The position numbers were made by a program, and so were the translations under genes. Of a DNA stretch of 64,000 bases, positions 22,101 through 34,413 are shown one piece after another. The notes beneath the pieces were generated by a model that searched no databases, had not been told where the DNA came from, and worked only from the letters and a program-made list of their open reading frames with translations. This DNA is from Aedes albopictus (taxonomy: Eukaryota; Arthropoda; Insecta; Diptera; Culicidae), in contig NC_085137.1 of the NCBI RefSeq assembly GCF_035046485.1, positions 45,935,155 to 45,999,154 of the forward strand, read 5' to 3'. The first letter of the stretch is position 1, and every line of letters starts with the position of its first letter.

Positions 22101-22899
22101 CCCAAATTTATCCACCTAGTGGTGATAGTGCCTTTCTCGTCAAATATGTACTCATGATCTTTCCGTCGACGCAATCAATCTTGCCTTAGAGTCAGTGATC
22201 AGCCCCAAATCTCTGTGCTTTGGTAATGGACGAGAAGGGGGAAATGCTCATAACAGCGATCTGGGACTGTATCACCTACGAATTTCTGAATCATGAGAAT
22301 ACTTTATTTAAAAAATCAAGAATTTTATCAAGGTCATCATCGAATTGGGGCACTTATTCCGACGTTTTATTCAACGTATGGACAGAGCTGAAAGTATCAG
22401 TCCTTTCATCAGTATCTATCAGTTGACTGCTTGACCACCTTCACTGGAGGCTGATTCATACCAAGATGACAATTACTAGCCAAGATTAAACTTTTTCCAC
22501 AGAACCCTTTGACAAAGTTTTATCTGCACATTTTATGCTATATTTTATTATCATTGGTTGCAAAATTCATGTAGAATTTGTAATGTAGTAATTTGAATTG
22601 CCAATGCTATATCACATTCAAATATCAACCACATTACAGAGCTCGCCCTCCAGCCGCATCAAAATTTTGCGTAGTAATTTTAGACGCAAATAAAGATTTA
22701 AAAGAATGTTCCGGGCTGATGCGCTTAAATTTTAATTTTTCCATACTACGTTGATCCATCCTACTGTAAATTTACGTCTCAGGAATCTAAAATGGTGTGA
22801 TTTGATGAGATCGCTTTAGTTTTTTTTTAGGTTTTTAGTTCTCTTACACATATCTATCGCTTGCATTCATTTAGCTCACTTTCGTAATTTCGCTAAAGC

Positions 22900-25260
22900 A
22901 CCCAACGCTGCTTCTGCAACACCACCGGTAGCCTCTTATGTAATCTGAGTATAATTTGTATTGCTTACGAGACCCCCGGAAATGATTCCGTAACACTATA
23001 CCGGTATATTCCAATGTGATCTGAGTTTATGAAAACTGTTAATCAGATTACCCGGAACTAAAAACACTACCGGTAGTAACTTCTGTGGACTGTGCCTATT
23101 TTCTTATCATCCATGCATCAGGTTACTGTCAAAAAAGTGATTTGATGTACCGCAAGCATGGGTTTGATTCACTTTTATGTATGTCCACTTCCAGTGGGAC
23201 GCCCTTAACCGGTTCCGGAAAATTTACATGGCTCATTTTTACATTTGACCAATTCCGGCGGGACACCTGAAACCGGTTCACATTGGAGTAAATCACATCA
23301 AAACCTGATCATAAGTGGAAAAACTCAAAATGAAGTAATTGGGTTTTCCGTTGTGTTTTTGCCAAGTGTAGTTATCGGGTAATCGTTTGACAGCTAAGCA
23401 GTGTACAAATGTTTTGTTTACGCTTATCAGAAGAGGTTAAATGAAGCTGAAGTTTAGCCGTTTTCTTTGATATAACTCACAGCGCGTGCTAGTTTTGACC
23501 GTACAAAGTGAATGAAATTGATAGTCAATCAATTCAACAATGCAGTTTGTTAAAGAAGGTTAATGTTGTTATTCTGTTAATTTGAAACCCAAACTAATTG
23601 ACGTTTAATTCACATACAATATATGAAAATATTGAAAAAAATATTTGATGGAATCCTTTACCGTACATTCAAAATGAAATAAGTTGATTTTCCGGCTGTT
23701 TCCGGAAAATCTGCGCTTAGTGTATGATAGAACTATTGTTCCTCTTTCAAATGCAGAAAGAAAACCTTCCGGATGTTTCCGATTTCAAAAGTTGCAACAC
23801 TTTGAAAAAATCGTGATAATTATATTATTATATGATATTATTTGCCTTAAAACACTATTTGGCCCTCTGAACGTATTTTTGCTGAAAACTAGAACTCAAC
23901 TGCTTTCAAGCAAACAAAAAGAAGTTTAAAATCGGTCAACTGGTTCAAAAGTTGTGATTTTTTGAAAAAAATTAGTTTCGAAAAATCTTGACTTTTACAA
24001 TCATAAAATTGGTCACCCTAATGACGAAATAAAAAATACGAAAACTATGAAATACGTTTCATTACTAATTTGGGTTGCATTTGGGTTGTGAAAATGCGTC
24101 AAAATAATTTTGATCAGTTTTGATGTACTAGGTGCTCCACTGTGCGGTTGTGGAATACTATCGGTGATCTCTAACGTAATCTGAGCTGGTTTTATTGAAA
24201 ACCTTTCATCAGCTTATCGAAAAAACCGCGGTTTGATGAAGCGCATGCATGGAGTTGGGTTCCCTTCTACATTTGACCACATCCAGAGGGACACCGGGAA
24301 CCGATTCCGGGACACTACTAGTTTTCCCAAGCATGATCTGAGATATTTTTTCTTGGTTACCGTTCTTCAGGATACTTTAAAAGCCATTTGCAGGGTTGTT
24401 ACGAGAAGCGTGGAAAAAAATCCGCGCCGAAATGGCTTAACTCTCAGTATTTCCATATACAAGATTCACAGAACAAAGTTCGTCAAAGGGATTCGTCATG
24501 CGCTGATTGGTAGATTAAAAGAAGGCAATCTCACACAAAAAAAAAACTATGATGCAAATCAGAGTAAAATCATGTACAACATTTGCATGACGGAACAGCA
24601 AAACCAATTCGGCGCCAAATCTGCGCGAGGGCCGAATTCCAGGGGCAAATCCGCGCCAAATCCGCGAAAATCGCGAAATCCGCGAGATAGGCGAAATCCG
24701 CGCTGTTGTAACAACCCTGCATTTGATGTGTCGCGAATATTTTTTGGTTCTCTTTTACATTCGGCTACTTTCAGCGAGATATCTCAAATCGATTCCGGAA
24801 CACTATCAGTAGTTTCTAATGTGGGCATAGCTTATTTTCTTGCTGATCGTACAAGTTATCGAAAAGGCCATGATTTGATGTGTCGCATGTATGAATTAGG
24901 CCACTTCCGGTGGGACACCAGGAACCGGTTCCGGGATGCTACCGGTTCAGATATGATCTGATACTATTTTCCTGCTTACCGTTCCTCAGGTTATAGAAAA
25001 AGCAGCGATTTGATGTGTCGCATGCATGGGTTTGGTTCACTTTTATATTTGGCCACTTCCGGCGGGATACCCGGAACCAGTTCCGGAACTCTACCGGATC
25101 AGATATGGTCTGTGACTATTTTCCTGTTTTCCATTCATCAGGTTACAGAAAAAGCGGTGATTTGATGTGTCGCATGCAGGGGTTTTTTTCACTTTTATAT
25201 TTGGCCACTTCCGGTGAGACACCCGGAACCGGTTCTGCAACACTACCGGTACAGATATAG
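22900..25260 (+). repeat. HLE internal tandem repeats (unit about 152 bp, degenerate to the left)
   Basis: Phrases such as GATTTGATGTGTCGCATGCA, GGTTTGGTTCACTTTTAT, GGCCACTTCCGGCGGGA and GGAACCGGTTCCGGAACAC recur in the same order. Two clean adjacent units at 25015 and 25167 give a 152-bp period. Units get more diverged towards the left end. The repeats create overlapping false frames on both strands. Confidence 0.8.
24391..24719. mobile_element. hAT-like MITE, 329 bp, inside HLE copy 3
   Basis: Inverted termini CAGGGTTGTTAC / GTAACAACCCTG, flanked by CATTTG (24385-24390 and 24720-24725), a 6-bp match rather than the 8 bp expected for hAT. The interior includes a degenerate AAATCCGCG repeat. 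A 242-codon open frame at 24233-24961 is just satellite, this MITE and satellite read through; it is not a gene. The second copy is at 54345-54673. Confidence 0.6.
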
Positions 25261-26077
25261 CACAGACAAACAGACGTCTCACTATACTCACTTCTCATCG
25301 TTTCCTTTTTTAACGGATTATTAAAATCTTCCGTAGTTCGCAAATCGCTCGCTCATGGCGTTCGCATCGCTTTTGCTCCTGTTTAACGTTTGCTCACTAC
25401 CCAAGTAACACAACTTGTTATAATAATGTATATAATACATGCTTCATACAAACGACTATGTTTTGTTCTCACTATGGAAAACTTATTTTCGTACACTTAT
25501 ATCACCGAAAAAGCGCAAAAAATGGCGGCTTATAAAACATCTTCATGATGTTACGAAAGATGTTTTTCAATACATTCTTATAACATAACATTAAGTATCG
25601 AATATGTTCTCAGAAACATCACAAGAACTTAGTTGCTGATAGCAAAAACATCACGATTTATCAAATGAACACTGCAAATAATTTTGACACCTATTATGTG
25701 ATATTTAGTAATGGCTGAAAATAATGTTCAAGCCTTACATTTCATTTGTAATTTACCATCTCGATGTTCGGTCACTATGACTTAATTTCATGTGCCATTC
25801 AAAATTTATGGTGAAATAAATGCATTTACCTCTCATGCATTCATTCGCTTTCCATCAGATCGATAATAAGAAGGGAGGTTTTGATTATCTCTCTGATTTT
25901 TGTGAAAAAAAATCAGACATGCAACATGGTGGCTACTTGAGACAGCACCGTCTGGAAGTTTTGGAATGCTATTTTTAATTATTGTACTAAACATGTGCTT
26001 GTATTCGTTACATATAAATAGAGGAATTCCACGGAGTCATGTCAGTCGATCCTGAGCGACCATTTCAAAAATATCTG

Positions 26078-28972
26078 AAACTTTGCACAGTTTTTCAATT
26101 TCATCTAAATCGCCATTTTTCGATATCAAACCTTCATATTCACTCACGACTAACTTTTCAAAAGGGTGTATGCGAAAACAGTTCAAAAATATTCTAAAAG
26201 CTGTACAGCAAAAACGGATTATTCGATTGTTATGAATTTTCCAGCAAAGTTAGATAACTAAATGATGATTCCTTAGAAAATATACACTGTAAAAAAAATA
26301 TTTTTTTACTTTAAAAAAATATGATCTTTGTCACAAAAACTCAAATATCTTAAAACCCTATCTTTTTACCAACGTCAATTTTTTAGGGGAAATGGCCCTT
26401 CATATCAGCTATCTACCATAAAATTTTGGTGATGGTAAACTGATAAACAAAAAAGTTATAACATTTCAAACATTTCACAATTTTTACATTTAGTAACAAA
26501 AACATTTTTTTTTCTGTGTAAATTATTTTGAGAATTATTTTTTGATGCTGATTTTATTGTTAATGCTACCGCCTGAATTAAACAAGTTGTTTTCATGATA
26601 TTTTTGTTTGATTTTTATAATTTCTATAGTATCTATTTGAAACTTAGACGCGATCCAGTGTTTTGATCAAAAATATTGAGAGTGTCATACTTTTTATTGT
26701 ACGTGACTGGTGAAAAAATCCCTTGATAGTGTTGAAAAGCTGTTGATTATAAGAAAAACGGAATTAAACTTATTTTTAAGACAAAAGCTGTATAATAAAA
26801 GTTTTATATACGCGTATACGTCTAGTTTATCTGCAAAAAAATACCTCTTAAAGAACAGACTTTATGATCGGAAGAATGCGAGTAACTTCAACAACAACAA
26901 ATGCATGAGAGGTACATACCACATACAAACAGACGAAACGCCTAGAACAATTTTCCTGAAAATCCATCGCCCAGTTCACACTACCACCACCTGGTGGAAA
27001 TGTTTCACGAAACACTGCGTTGTGCAATATCTTCATCAGAAGGCACTAGTGTGAAACGTCAAACGCAAAGAAAAACGATGGGCACTCTTCTGGTTATGAA
27101 AGCCACAACCAAGATTCAAAATGATCGTTAAAGGCGTGGTCAATGAAAATTTCGTCAGTGTTACGTTTGTTTGTCTGTATACATACCATGACAATGCTCA
27201 CGAAAAAGCAAAAAAAATACTACCGCTATGGATATTAAATAGTAATTTTTTTCTTCAGCCAAGCAAACAACACCAAACTAGTCAGTTAAAACTAATAAGT
27301 GATTTTGTTTATTATAATCTAACGAACAACATGAACAGTCGCTTTCTCAAAGTTTTCAACTCAACGCTCTCTTGTAGACCGTTTGATGAAAAAAAATGTT
27401 CAAAGGAGTTACGAAATCTCACCGAAAGCACCATAGATAAACTGAAAGAGACTGGTTATGCCCAAATTGAATACAAATTTTCGCATTTGCACGTCCTGCC
27501 GTCTAGACTTTGACAAACGAGCCATCTGTATATCATCGGTAAATCAGGGCGCAGGAAGTTCGAAAACGACAACAACTGAGAAATTGCCAGAAGTGCTAAG
27601 TGCAGAGAGTCATGCCACCGTACCATCAGCGACATCAGTTTAAACAATTTAATCACGCCCCTTTTCAAAAATGCTTTGATATATACTTCAACATCTATAC
27701 CCATTTCAATATTTTTAACGTTGCAAAACATGCTTTCAACATTCATCTTGAAGAAGAGGGAAAACACTTGTCCTCAATTGTAACAGCAAATTAATGAATA
27801 AACGACTAATGCGCGGAGGGCGTGATAAAATCGGAACATTACTGTACATATAATATACATAATACATAATAAAAACAGCTTGTTTTACTCACGCAAGGCT
27901 ATTAACAATAAAATCAGCATCAAACTGCGATTTCCGGCCGAAATAAGGCAGGAACAAATCTCATTTTCTTCTTTTGTCACAACGCTCGTTGACTCATCAA
28001 TGGGGAGGATGATAAATAATAAATGTATTCGATGGAAAAATATCCGAACAATTAGGCAACATCGATAAACTCATCGGATTTATTAAGAAAGTTTATGTGG
28101 AACTCGAATTACACCTAAAATTTGTGCCCCCCTCAAAATGTTGAATTCCGACCAACATTTTACGAGGGGGCGGTGACATAAGAGAAAATTGAAATTTGTA
28201 TTAGCCTAATTTACACTAAAAAAAATTATTACTAAATGTGAAAATTGTGAAATGTTTGAATTGTCATAACTTTCTTGTTTATTAGTTTATCATCACCAAA
28301 TTTTTATGGTAGATTGCTAATACAATGGACCGTTTTCCCTAAAAAATTACGTTGGTAAAAAGATAGGGTTTTGAGATATTTGAGTTTTTGTGACAAAAAT
28401 GATATTTTTAATGTTAAAAAGATTTTTTTCACAGTGTATATTTTCTTAGGAATCACCATTTAGTTATCTAACTTTGCTGAACAATAAAATCAGCATCTAA
28501 CTGCGATTTCTGACCGAAATAATTTACACAGAAAAAAATATTTACCAAATGTGAAAACTGTGAAATGTTTGAAATGTTATAACTTTTTTGTTTATTAGTT
28601 TACCATCACCAAATTGTTATGGTAGATTGCTAATACAATGGACCGTCTTCCCTAAAAAAATTACGTTGGTAAAAAGATAGGGTTTTGAGATATTTGAGTT
28701 TTTGTGACAAAAATGATATTTTTTAATGTTAAAAAAGATGTTTTTTCACAGTGTATATTTTCTTAGGAATCACCATTTAGTTATCTAACTTTGCTGAAAA
28801 ATTCATAGCAATCGAACGAACCATTTTGGCTGTGCAGATTTTTGAATATTTTTGAACCATTTACACATACACCCTTTTGAAAAGTTAGTCGTGATTCAAA
28901 ATAAAAATTTGATATCGAAAAATGGCGATTTAGATGGAACTGAACAACTGTGCAAAGTTTCAGTTCAATAGA
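26078..28972. repeat. Large inverted repeat, arms about 490 bp, right arm partly duplicated
   Basis: The left arm 26078-26562 recurs inverted at about 28474-28972. A further partial arm copy at about 28195-28490 makes the right arm a tandem duplication. Arm landmarks are AAATCGCCATTTTTCGATAT, AACCCTATCTTTTTACCAAC and GATGCTGATTTTATTGTTAA. The phrase ACAATAAAATCAGCATC also occurs at about 27905. The spacer contains the 114- and 130-aa frames. The same structure is at 56032-58926 in copy 4. Confidence 0.75.
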
Positions 28973-29561
28973 AAATCATGAATTAAAAAATTTCCTTAAT
29001 TTTGATGCTGTTGCTTGGAATCGCTCATAGGAAATTAAATCACTTCATTGAATGTTTGAACTGCGTTAGATAAATATTTTTTTGATAGGAATCTGTACAT
29101 GAACAAACGACTAATATTTGTGTAGAAGTGTGAAACTTTTCAGCAGGCACTGCAATCTGTCAGTCCTGATAGGAAACAATCCAGAATATTGGAATTACGT
29201 TTAAATAACATCGATTGAACATCACAACAACATGTTTGCCGAATACTACTTGAATCGAATGAAATACATTTAAATAACATCATAATAACGTTTTTTCAAC
29301 ATCATTTTCCAAATAGTAAACAACGATGTGATTGTTGTTTTTGAATACCTGTTTAGAACATAAGTATAACAATAACAAAGTTGTAGTGCAGTTTCTGACT
29401 TTTTCCTGATTTTTTTGCTATCAAATGTTTTGCGGAAGCAAAATCAGTGTTTATTTGTGAGATTTAGCGGCCACGTAAGTACCCAAAGTGATTTTTAGAT
29501 GACATATAAGGCTTGACACTGAGGTTAAGTTCAATGGCGACTTTCCTCTGCCGACCCATTA

Positions 29562-29727
29562 GGGGCTGTCCATAAACCACGTGGTCATTTTTTTGGGACT
29601 TCTCAACCCCCCCCCCCCCCCCGCGTGGTCATTAGTCCATACAAATTTTTTTATTCGTCCATACAAAATGGTCATTGGCCGACCCCCCCCCCCCCCCCTC
29701 ATGACCACGTGGTTTATGGACAGCCTC
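29562..29727. mobile_element. PIF/Harbinger-type MITE, 166 bp, with two poly-C tracts
   Basis: TIRs GGGGCTGTCCATAAACCACG / CGTGGTTTATGGACAGCCTC are flanked by TTA on both sides (29559-29561, 29728-29730), the TWA target of PIF/Harbinger. Two runs of about 15-18 C lie inside. The second copy is at 59516-59681. Confidence 0.8.
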
Positions 29728-30789
29728 TTAGGACTAAAACGACTTCCGCAATCGCCAAGAATTTTAGTGAATATTCTTATACCCGTTAAGCAAATTTGAA
29801 GACAACAACGAAATATCAAGTCCAGGCAATCAACAATCGCAAAGCATAAAATATTAGTGTTGGATTAGTTGGAAAGCTTCAAGTGCAAACGATTTTTCAT
29901 GAATAATGTTCAAATGAATGAGGACAGACAGCGAATTGATAAACTTATACACCAACGTATTTAATACGTAAACTTAACGTATTCTTAACATACTTCAGCG
30001 CAAAGGTTATAACTATGTGGTGTTGATGTTTTTCATATCATCTTGAATTGAAGGCAGACAATGATACAAAACTCTAGTGCAATCAACGTTCAATTTACGT
30101 TAATCTAACTTATGGTTTGGTTGGTAAGATTTTTCAGTGACTTGTTATTGCCAAACATAGTTAAAACATGATTTTAACATAAGATGTGTTCAAATTCGAT
30201 TATAGTACCATACTATAACATCTTTTTCAAATTTAATTTTCAAAGATGTTTTCTGTGTTACTTGGGTACCGCCATCTACTCAGTGGGTTTGCGTACCACA
30301 GCATAATTAGCATTGGGCGATTATGCTTACGCGACGATGATTTTTATCGCCTTTTGTTCCAAGTGATACGTCTGTTTGTCTGTGGATATAGTATACGACT
30401 ATTTTCCTATTTATCGTTCATCAGGTTATAGAAAAAGCTGCGATTTTATGTGTCGCATGCATGGGTTTGGTTAACTTTTATATTTGGTCACTTCCGGCGG
30501 GATACCCGGAACCGGTTCCGGTACACTACCGGATCAGATATGGTCTGAGACTATTTTCCTGTTAACCATTCATCAGGTTACATAAAAAGCGGTGATTTGA
30601 TGTGTCGCATGCATGGGTTTGGTTCACTTTTATATTTGGCCACTTCCGGCGGGACACCCAGAACCGGTTCCGGAACACTACCGGTTCAGATATAATCTCC
30701 GACTATTCTCCTGGTTACCGTTCGTCAGATAATCGAAAATGTCGTGGTTAAATGGGTCGCATGCATGGGTTTGTTGCAATTTCATATCT

Positions 30790-31154
30790 GGCCCCTTCCT
30801 GGGGTACCGGTCCGGAACACCTAAATGGCCATAACTCCGGAACGGCTGGACCGATTCAAACCATTTTCAATAGGAAACAATGGGACAATATTCCGCGTCG
30901 ATTGAAAATAAAAGCGTTGAAATCGGATGATATTTACTATCCAAAAGTTAGGTGACCTTTTTGTACACATACACACATACACACGCACACACATACATAC
31001 ATACACACATACATACACACAGACATCATCTCAACTCGTCGAGCTGAGTCGATTGGTATATAAGACTTGGCCCTCCGGGGGTTCTATCAAAATTTCATTT
31101 TTGGAGTGAACATATAGCCTTTCGGTACACCTTGGTGTACGAGAAAGGCAAAAA
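30790..31154 (+). other. HLE right-end module, internal (bypassed) terminus
   Basis: Contains the conserved tail (AAATGGCCATAACTCCGGAA, CA microsatellite, GTCGAGCTGAGTCGATTGG) and a complete terminal hairpin at 31117-31149 followed by AAAAA. It is a functional-looking end inside the larger unit. The same module occurs at 32408-32760. Confidence 0.7.
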
Positions 31155-32407
31155 CTGTGATAAGATTGACCATTTTCAAGTAGTAGCCAGTTTAAGCATG
31201 AACATAGATGACCGCACAATTCCTAGTTGCTACTCCGTGATTGACCAAAGCAATCGAAATTGCACAAGGAACCAATGAATAGGTTTTCAATCTATAGCCA
31301 GTTTGAGGCATGCAAGTCAAAAACATGTAGAGTTCAATTACTACGTAACGGTTGAGATTTGACCATGTGCGTAGAAATTTGTTTTCACCATTTATGATCC
31401 TCTATCACTCCTTAAAAAGTTTACATTCACGAGCCTACCACCCTGTATAATCTGAACCTGTTTGCTTGCTAACGTTCATAAGGTTATCAAAAAAAGCCGC
31501 GCTTTGCTGTATCGCATGCATAGGTTTGGTTCAATTTTATATTTGGCCGCTTTCGGAGGGACACCCGGAACTAGTTCCGGCACTAGCGGCAGTCCCTAAT
31601 GTGGTCTTAGCCTACTTTCTTGATAACCAGTCATCAAGCCGTTATTTGTTGTATCGCATACATGGGATTGGTTATCTTTTATATAAGGCCATTTCCGGTG
31701 GGACAACCGGTAACGGTTCCGGAACAAGACCGGATCAGATATAGTCTGAGACTATTTTCTTGCTAACCATTCATCAGGTTGTCGCTTTTTGATGTGTCGC
31801 ATGCATGGGCTTGGGACATCCGGAACCGGTTCTGGAACACTACCGGTTCAGATATGGTCGGAGACTAGTTTCTTGCTAACCTTTCATTAGGTTATAAAAA
31901 AAAGCCGCGATTTAATGTGTCGAATGCATGGGTTTGGTTCACATTTATAATTGGTCATTTCCGTCGAGACACCCGGAACTGGTTCCGGAATACAGCCGGC
32001 AGTCCCCAATGTGGTCTGAGCCTACTTTCTGATTGACCGGCCATCAGGTTATTGTAAAAGCCGTGATTTGATGTGTCGCATGCTTGGGTTTGGTTTACTT
32101 TTATATTTGGCCACTTCCGTCGTGACCCCCGCCGGAACCGGATCCGGAACACTACAGATATGGTCTGACACTATTTTTATGCTAACTGTTCATCAGGTTA
32201 CCGAAAACGCCGCTGCTTGATGTGTCGCATGAATAGCTTATGTTCAATTTTATATTTGGCCACTTCCGGCGGGACACCCAGAGCCGGTTCTGGAGCACTA
32301 CCGATTCAGATATGGTCTGAGACTATGTTTCTGCTTACCGTTCATCAGACAATCGAAAATGCCGTGGTTTGATGGGTCGCACGCATGGGGTTGTTGCATT
32401 TTCATGT

Positions 32408-32760
32408 CTGGCCCCTTCCAGGGGTACCGGTCCGGAACACCTAAATGGCCATAACTCCGGAACGGCTGCACCGATCCGAACCATTTTCAATAGGAAACAA
32501 TGGGACCAGATTCCGCGTCGAATGAACCATCGGTCATTAAAATCGGTTGAGGTTTACTGCCAAAAAGTGATGTGAGTTTATTTTGTACACACACATACAC
32601 ACACACATACATACATACACACACACAGACATCACCTCAATTCGTCGAGCTGAGTCGATTGGTATATGTGACTCGACTCTCCGGGCCTTCTATCAAAAAA
32701 TCATTTTTGGAGTGAACATATAGCCTTTCCAGTACACTTAGTGTACGAGAAAGGCAAAAA
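32408..32760 (+). other. HLE right-end module, distal terminus
   Basis: Same order as the internal module: CCATAACTCCGGAACGGCTG, CA microsatellite (32587-32628), GTCGAGCTGAGTCGATTGG, then a 33-nt hairpin at 32723-32755 and AAAAA. The hairpin has a 7-bp GCCTTTC/GAAAGGC outer stem and a 6-bp GTACAC/GTGTAC inner stem. Confidence 0.75.
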
Positions 32761-32959
32761 TAAAATAAAATAAAAAAAGTCATCCGATGCTGTCCGTTCA
32801 AAACACACTTGGATCAAATATTGACCATCTCAGAACCCTGTCGTCCTCGTTAAAAATCAGTCTATGCCAGAATATAAAAGTTGATCAGACACAGACACCC
32901 TAGGCCTCGACAGACAATTTTAAATTGTCTGTTTCAAATTTATCAATTTGCTATGTTGA

Positions 32960-33870
32960 ATGCCATGGTAGTTCCATAAGGATTTTGAAGGGGTTCACGG
33001 GGGTTCTGGGGATTCTTCAGCGCTTCTAAGGGGACTTCAGGGATGTTTCCGAGAAGTTTCAAAAAAAAATTCGAGCGGTTTTAGGAGGGTTGCGGAGGGG
33101 TTTCTGGGGGAATCGTGGAGAATCTAGAGGGATTTCAAGGAAGTTTCACGGGTTTTCAAAGGTGTTTCAAGGCGGTTCAGGGAACTGCTTGAAAACCCCT
33201 GGAACTCTCCTGAAATCCGCAGAAACCCGCTGGAACATCGTGAGTTGTGCATGACGGCCCTAAAACTTCTTGGGACCCATGAAGTCCTCAGGAACTCCAC
33301 TCAAAAGCCCATGAAAAGCCCTGAAACACTCATGAAACCCCTTATGAAACCCACTGGAACACCTGAGAATGCCTCTAAAACCCCTTAAACATCCCTGGAA
33401 CACCCTAAAATGCACTTGAAATCCCGCAACAACCCTGAACTTCCCCGAATGCCTGAAACGCCTTGAAAATCCCTGAAACCTGCTGGAACATCCATGAAAC
33501 CCCATCAAATGAATTCTTGAGCCCCATCCATGAAACCCTTTGGAACGCCTCTTAAATCTTGTGGATCCTCATGTAACGCTCCTGAAATCATTTGTAACAC
33601 CCGTGAAATACCTTCAACGCTTCTGGTTTTCCTGAAACCTTCTGGAACTCGCTGGAACACCCTGAACCCGCTACAAAATCCTGAAACGCTTCTAAGACCC
33701 TCTCAAACGCCATGGAATGCTCAGAAAACCTTATGGAATGCCCATGAATCTCCCTGAAGCGTCCCTGGATCCCTTTGAAGATCCCCGGAATGCCAGGTAT
33801 AGCTCTGGAGCGACCCTGGGACCCTTTGAAACCTCATGAAATGCCCCTGGAACGCCCTTGTAATCGTATT
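32960..33870. repeat. TTTCAGGGG/CCCTGAAA minisatellite block with polarity switch
   Basis: G-rich polarity (GGTTTCAAGG) runs to about 33188, then C-rich polarity (CCTGAAACCC, CTGGAACACC) to 33870. The frames through it are repeat translations. 32761-32959 holds a TAAAA run and nothing recognisable. Confidence 0.65.
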
Positions 33871-34410
33871 ACCCTCCAAAACTCATTGATATTTCATTCG
33901 ACGTTATAAAAAGTAATACTTTCTCACGACGAATAAGGTTATACCGGTTGGAAATTTTTATTCATTTAGTGGAAAACAATTCAAATTTACAATAGGGAAT
34001 CGCGCCATTGGTTCAAAATTGACTGAGTTATAGTGGCAAACAGACGAATATAGAAGCCACAGCCCAAGTGGCGCGATACCCTACCACATAAGAATTACTA
34101 AATGTATTCTTCCTGTAATTCAAATAGGCTCTTTAAATCCCTGGATATCAAATGAATTTACAGGGGAGTTGCTTAAGGAGTTTTCTAAAGAAAATACCAA
34201 AAGAGAGAAAATTTGAGAAAATTAAAGAAAAATGCAACACACATTTTCAACCATTTTGAACACTCGAAGAACCTGCCGTATGAATTTGAAAAGGAATTAG
34301 CGAAAGAATTACAAATGTTATTATCAGAAATATTGGCAAAGAGGTTGCAAGTGAAACTCCCGAAGAAAATACCGAAGGCTATACACTTCAACCTTTTTTC
34401 ATGCATGCTC
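33871..34410. other. AT-rich intergenic stretch
   Basis: No gene or repeat structure I can support. The overlapping frames at 34185-34472 are Phe/Lys-rich and extend into the MITE that follows, so I do not call them. Confidence 0.4.
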
Positions 34411-34413
34411 ATA

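Larger units (their letters stand above)
25400..30266. mobile_element. CCCAAGTAACA-TIR element, 4.87 kb
   Basis: Begins CCCAAGTAACAC and ends GTGTTACTTGGG, flanked by TA on both sides. The interior holds a large inverted repeat (26078-28972) and a Harbinger-type MITE (29562-29727). Frames at 26710-27054 and 27121-27513 (114 and 130 aa, Lys/Asn-rich) resemble nothing I know and lie in AT-rich DNA, so a decayed or novel protein cannot be distinguished. A shorter relative with the same termini is at 41952-43016. The second copy is at 55354-60220. Confidence 0.6.
25261..30384. mobile_element. MITE with CACAGACAAACAGACGT TIRs, split by a 4.9-kb insertion
   Basis: CACAGACAAACAGACGT at 25261-25277 is inverted at 30368-30384 and flanked by the 7-bp direct repeat GATATAG. 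Its own sequence is only 25261-25399 plus 30267-30384 (about 257 bp). Excising it regenerates the HLE repeat unit (CAGATATAG then TATACGACTATTTTCC). The second copy is at 55215-60338. Confidence 0.7.
22101..32760 (+). mobile_element. Helentron-like element (HLE) copy 3, giant composite, 10.66 kb
   Basis: The left end CCCAAATTTATCCACC follows an A9 run. Sub-terminal TGCCTTTCTCGT is at 22129-22140 and its inverse at 32745-32756. The terminal hairpin is 32723-32755, followed by AAAAA. An internal right terminus, a full hairpin plus AAAAA, lies at 31117-31154, so the unit has one left end and two right ends. Tandem repeats of about 152 bp fill 22900-25260 and 30380-32400. Nested insertions are a hAT-like MITE (24391-24719), a CACAGAC-TIR MITE (25261-30384) and within it a CCCAAGTAACA element (25400-30266). 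The whole interval recurs at 52055-62714 with a constant offset and, wherever compared, identical sequence. No transposase or Rep-helicase is visible, so it must be non-autonomous. Confidence 0.75.

Noticed and set aside
24233..24961. 242-codon open frame, also at 54187-54915
   Set aside because: It runs from HLE satellite through a hAT-like MITE (24391-24719) back into satellite; no domain, and its middle is a CCGCGAAAT repeat.
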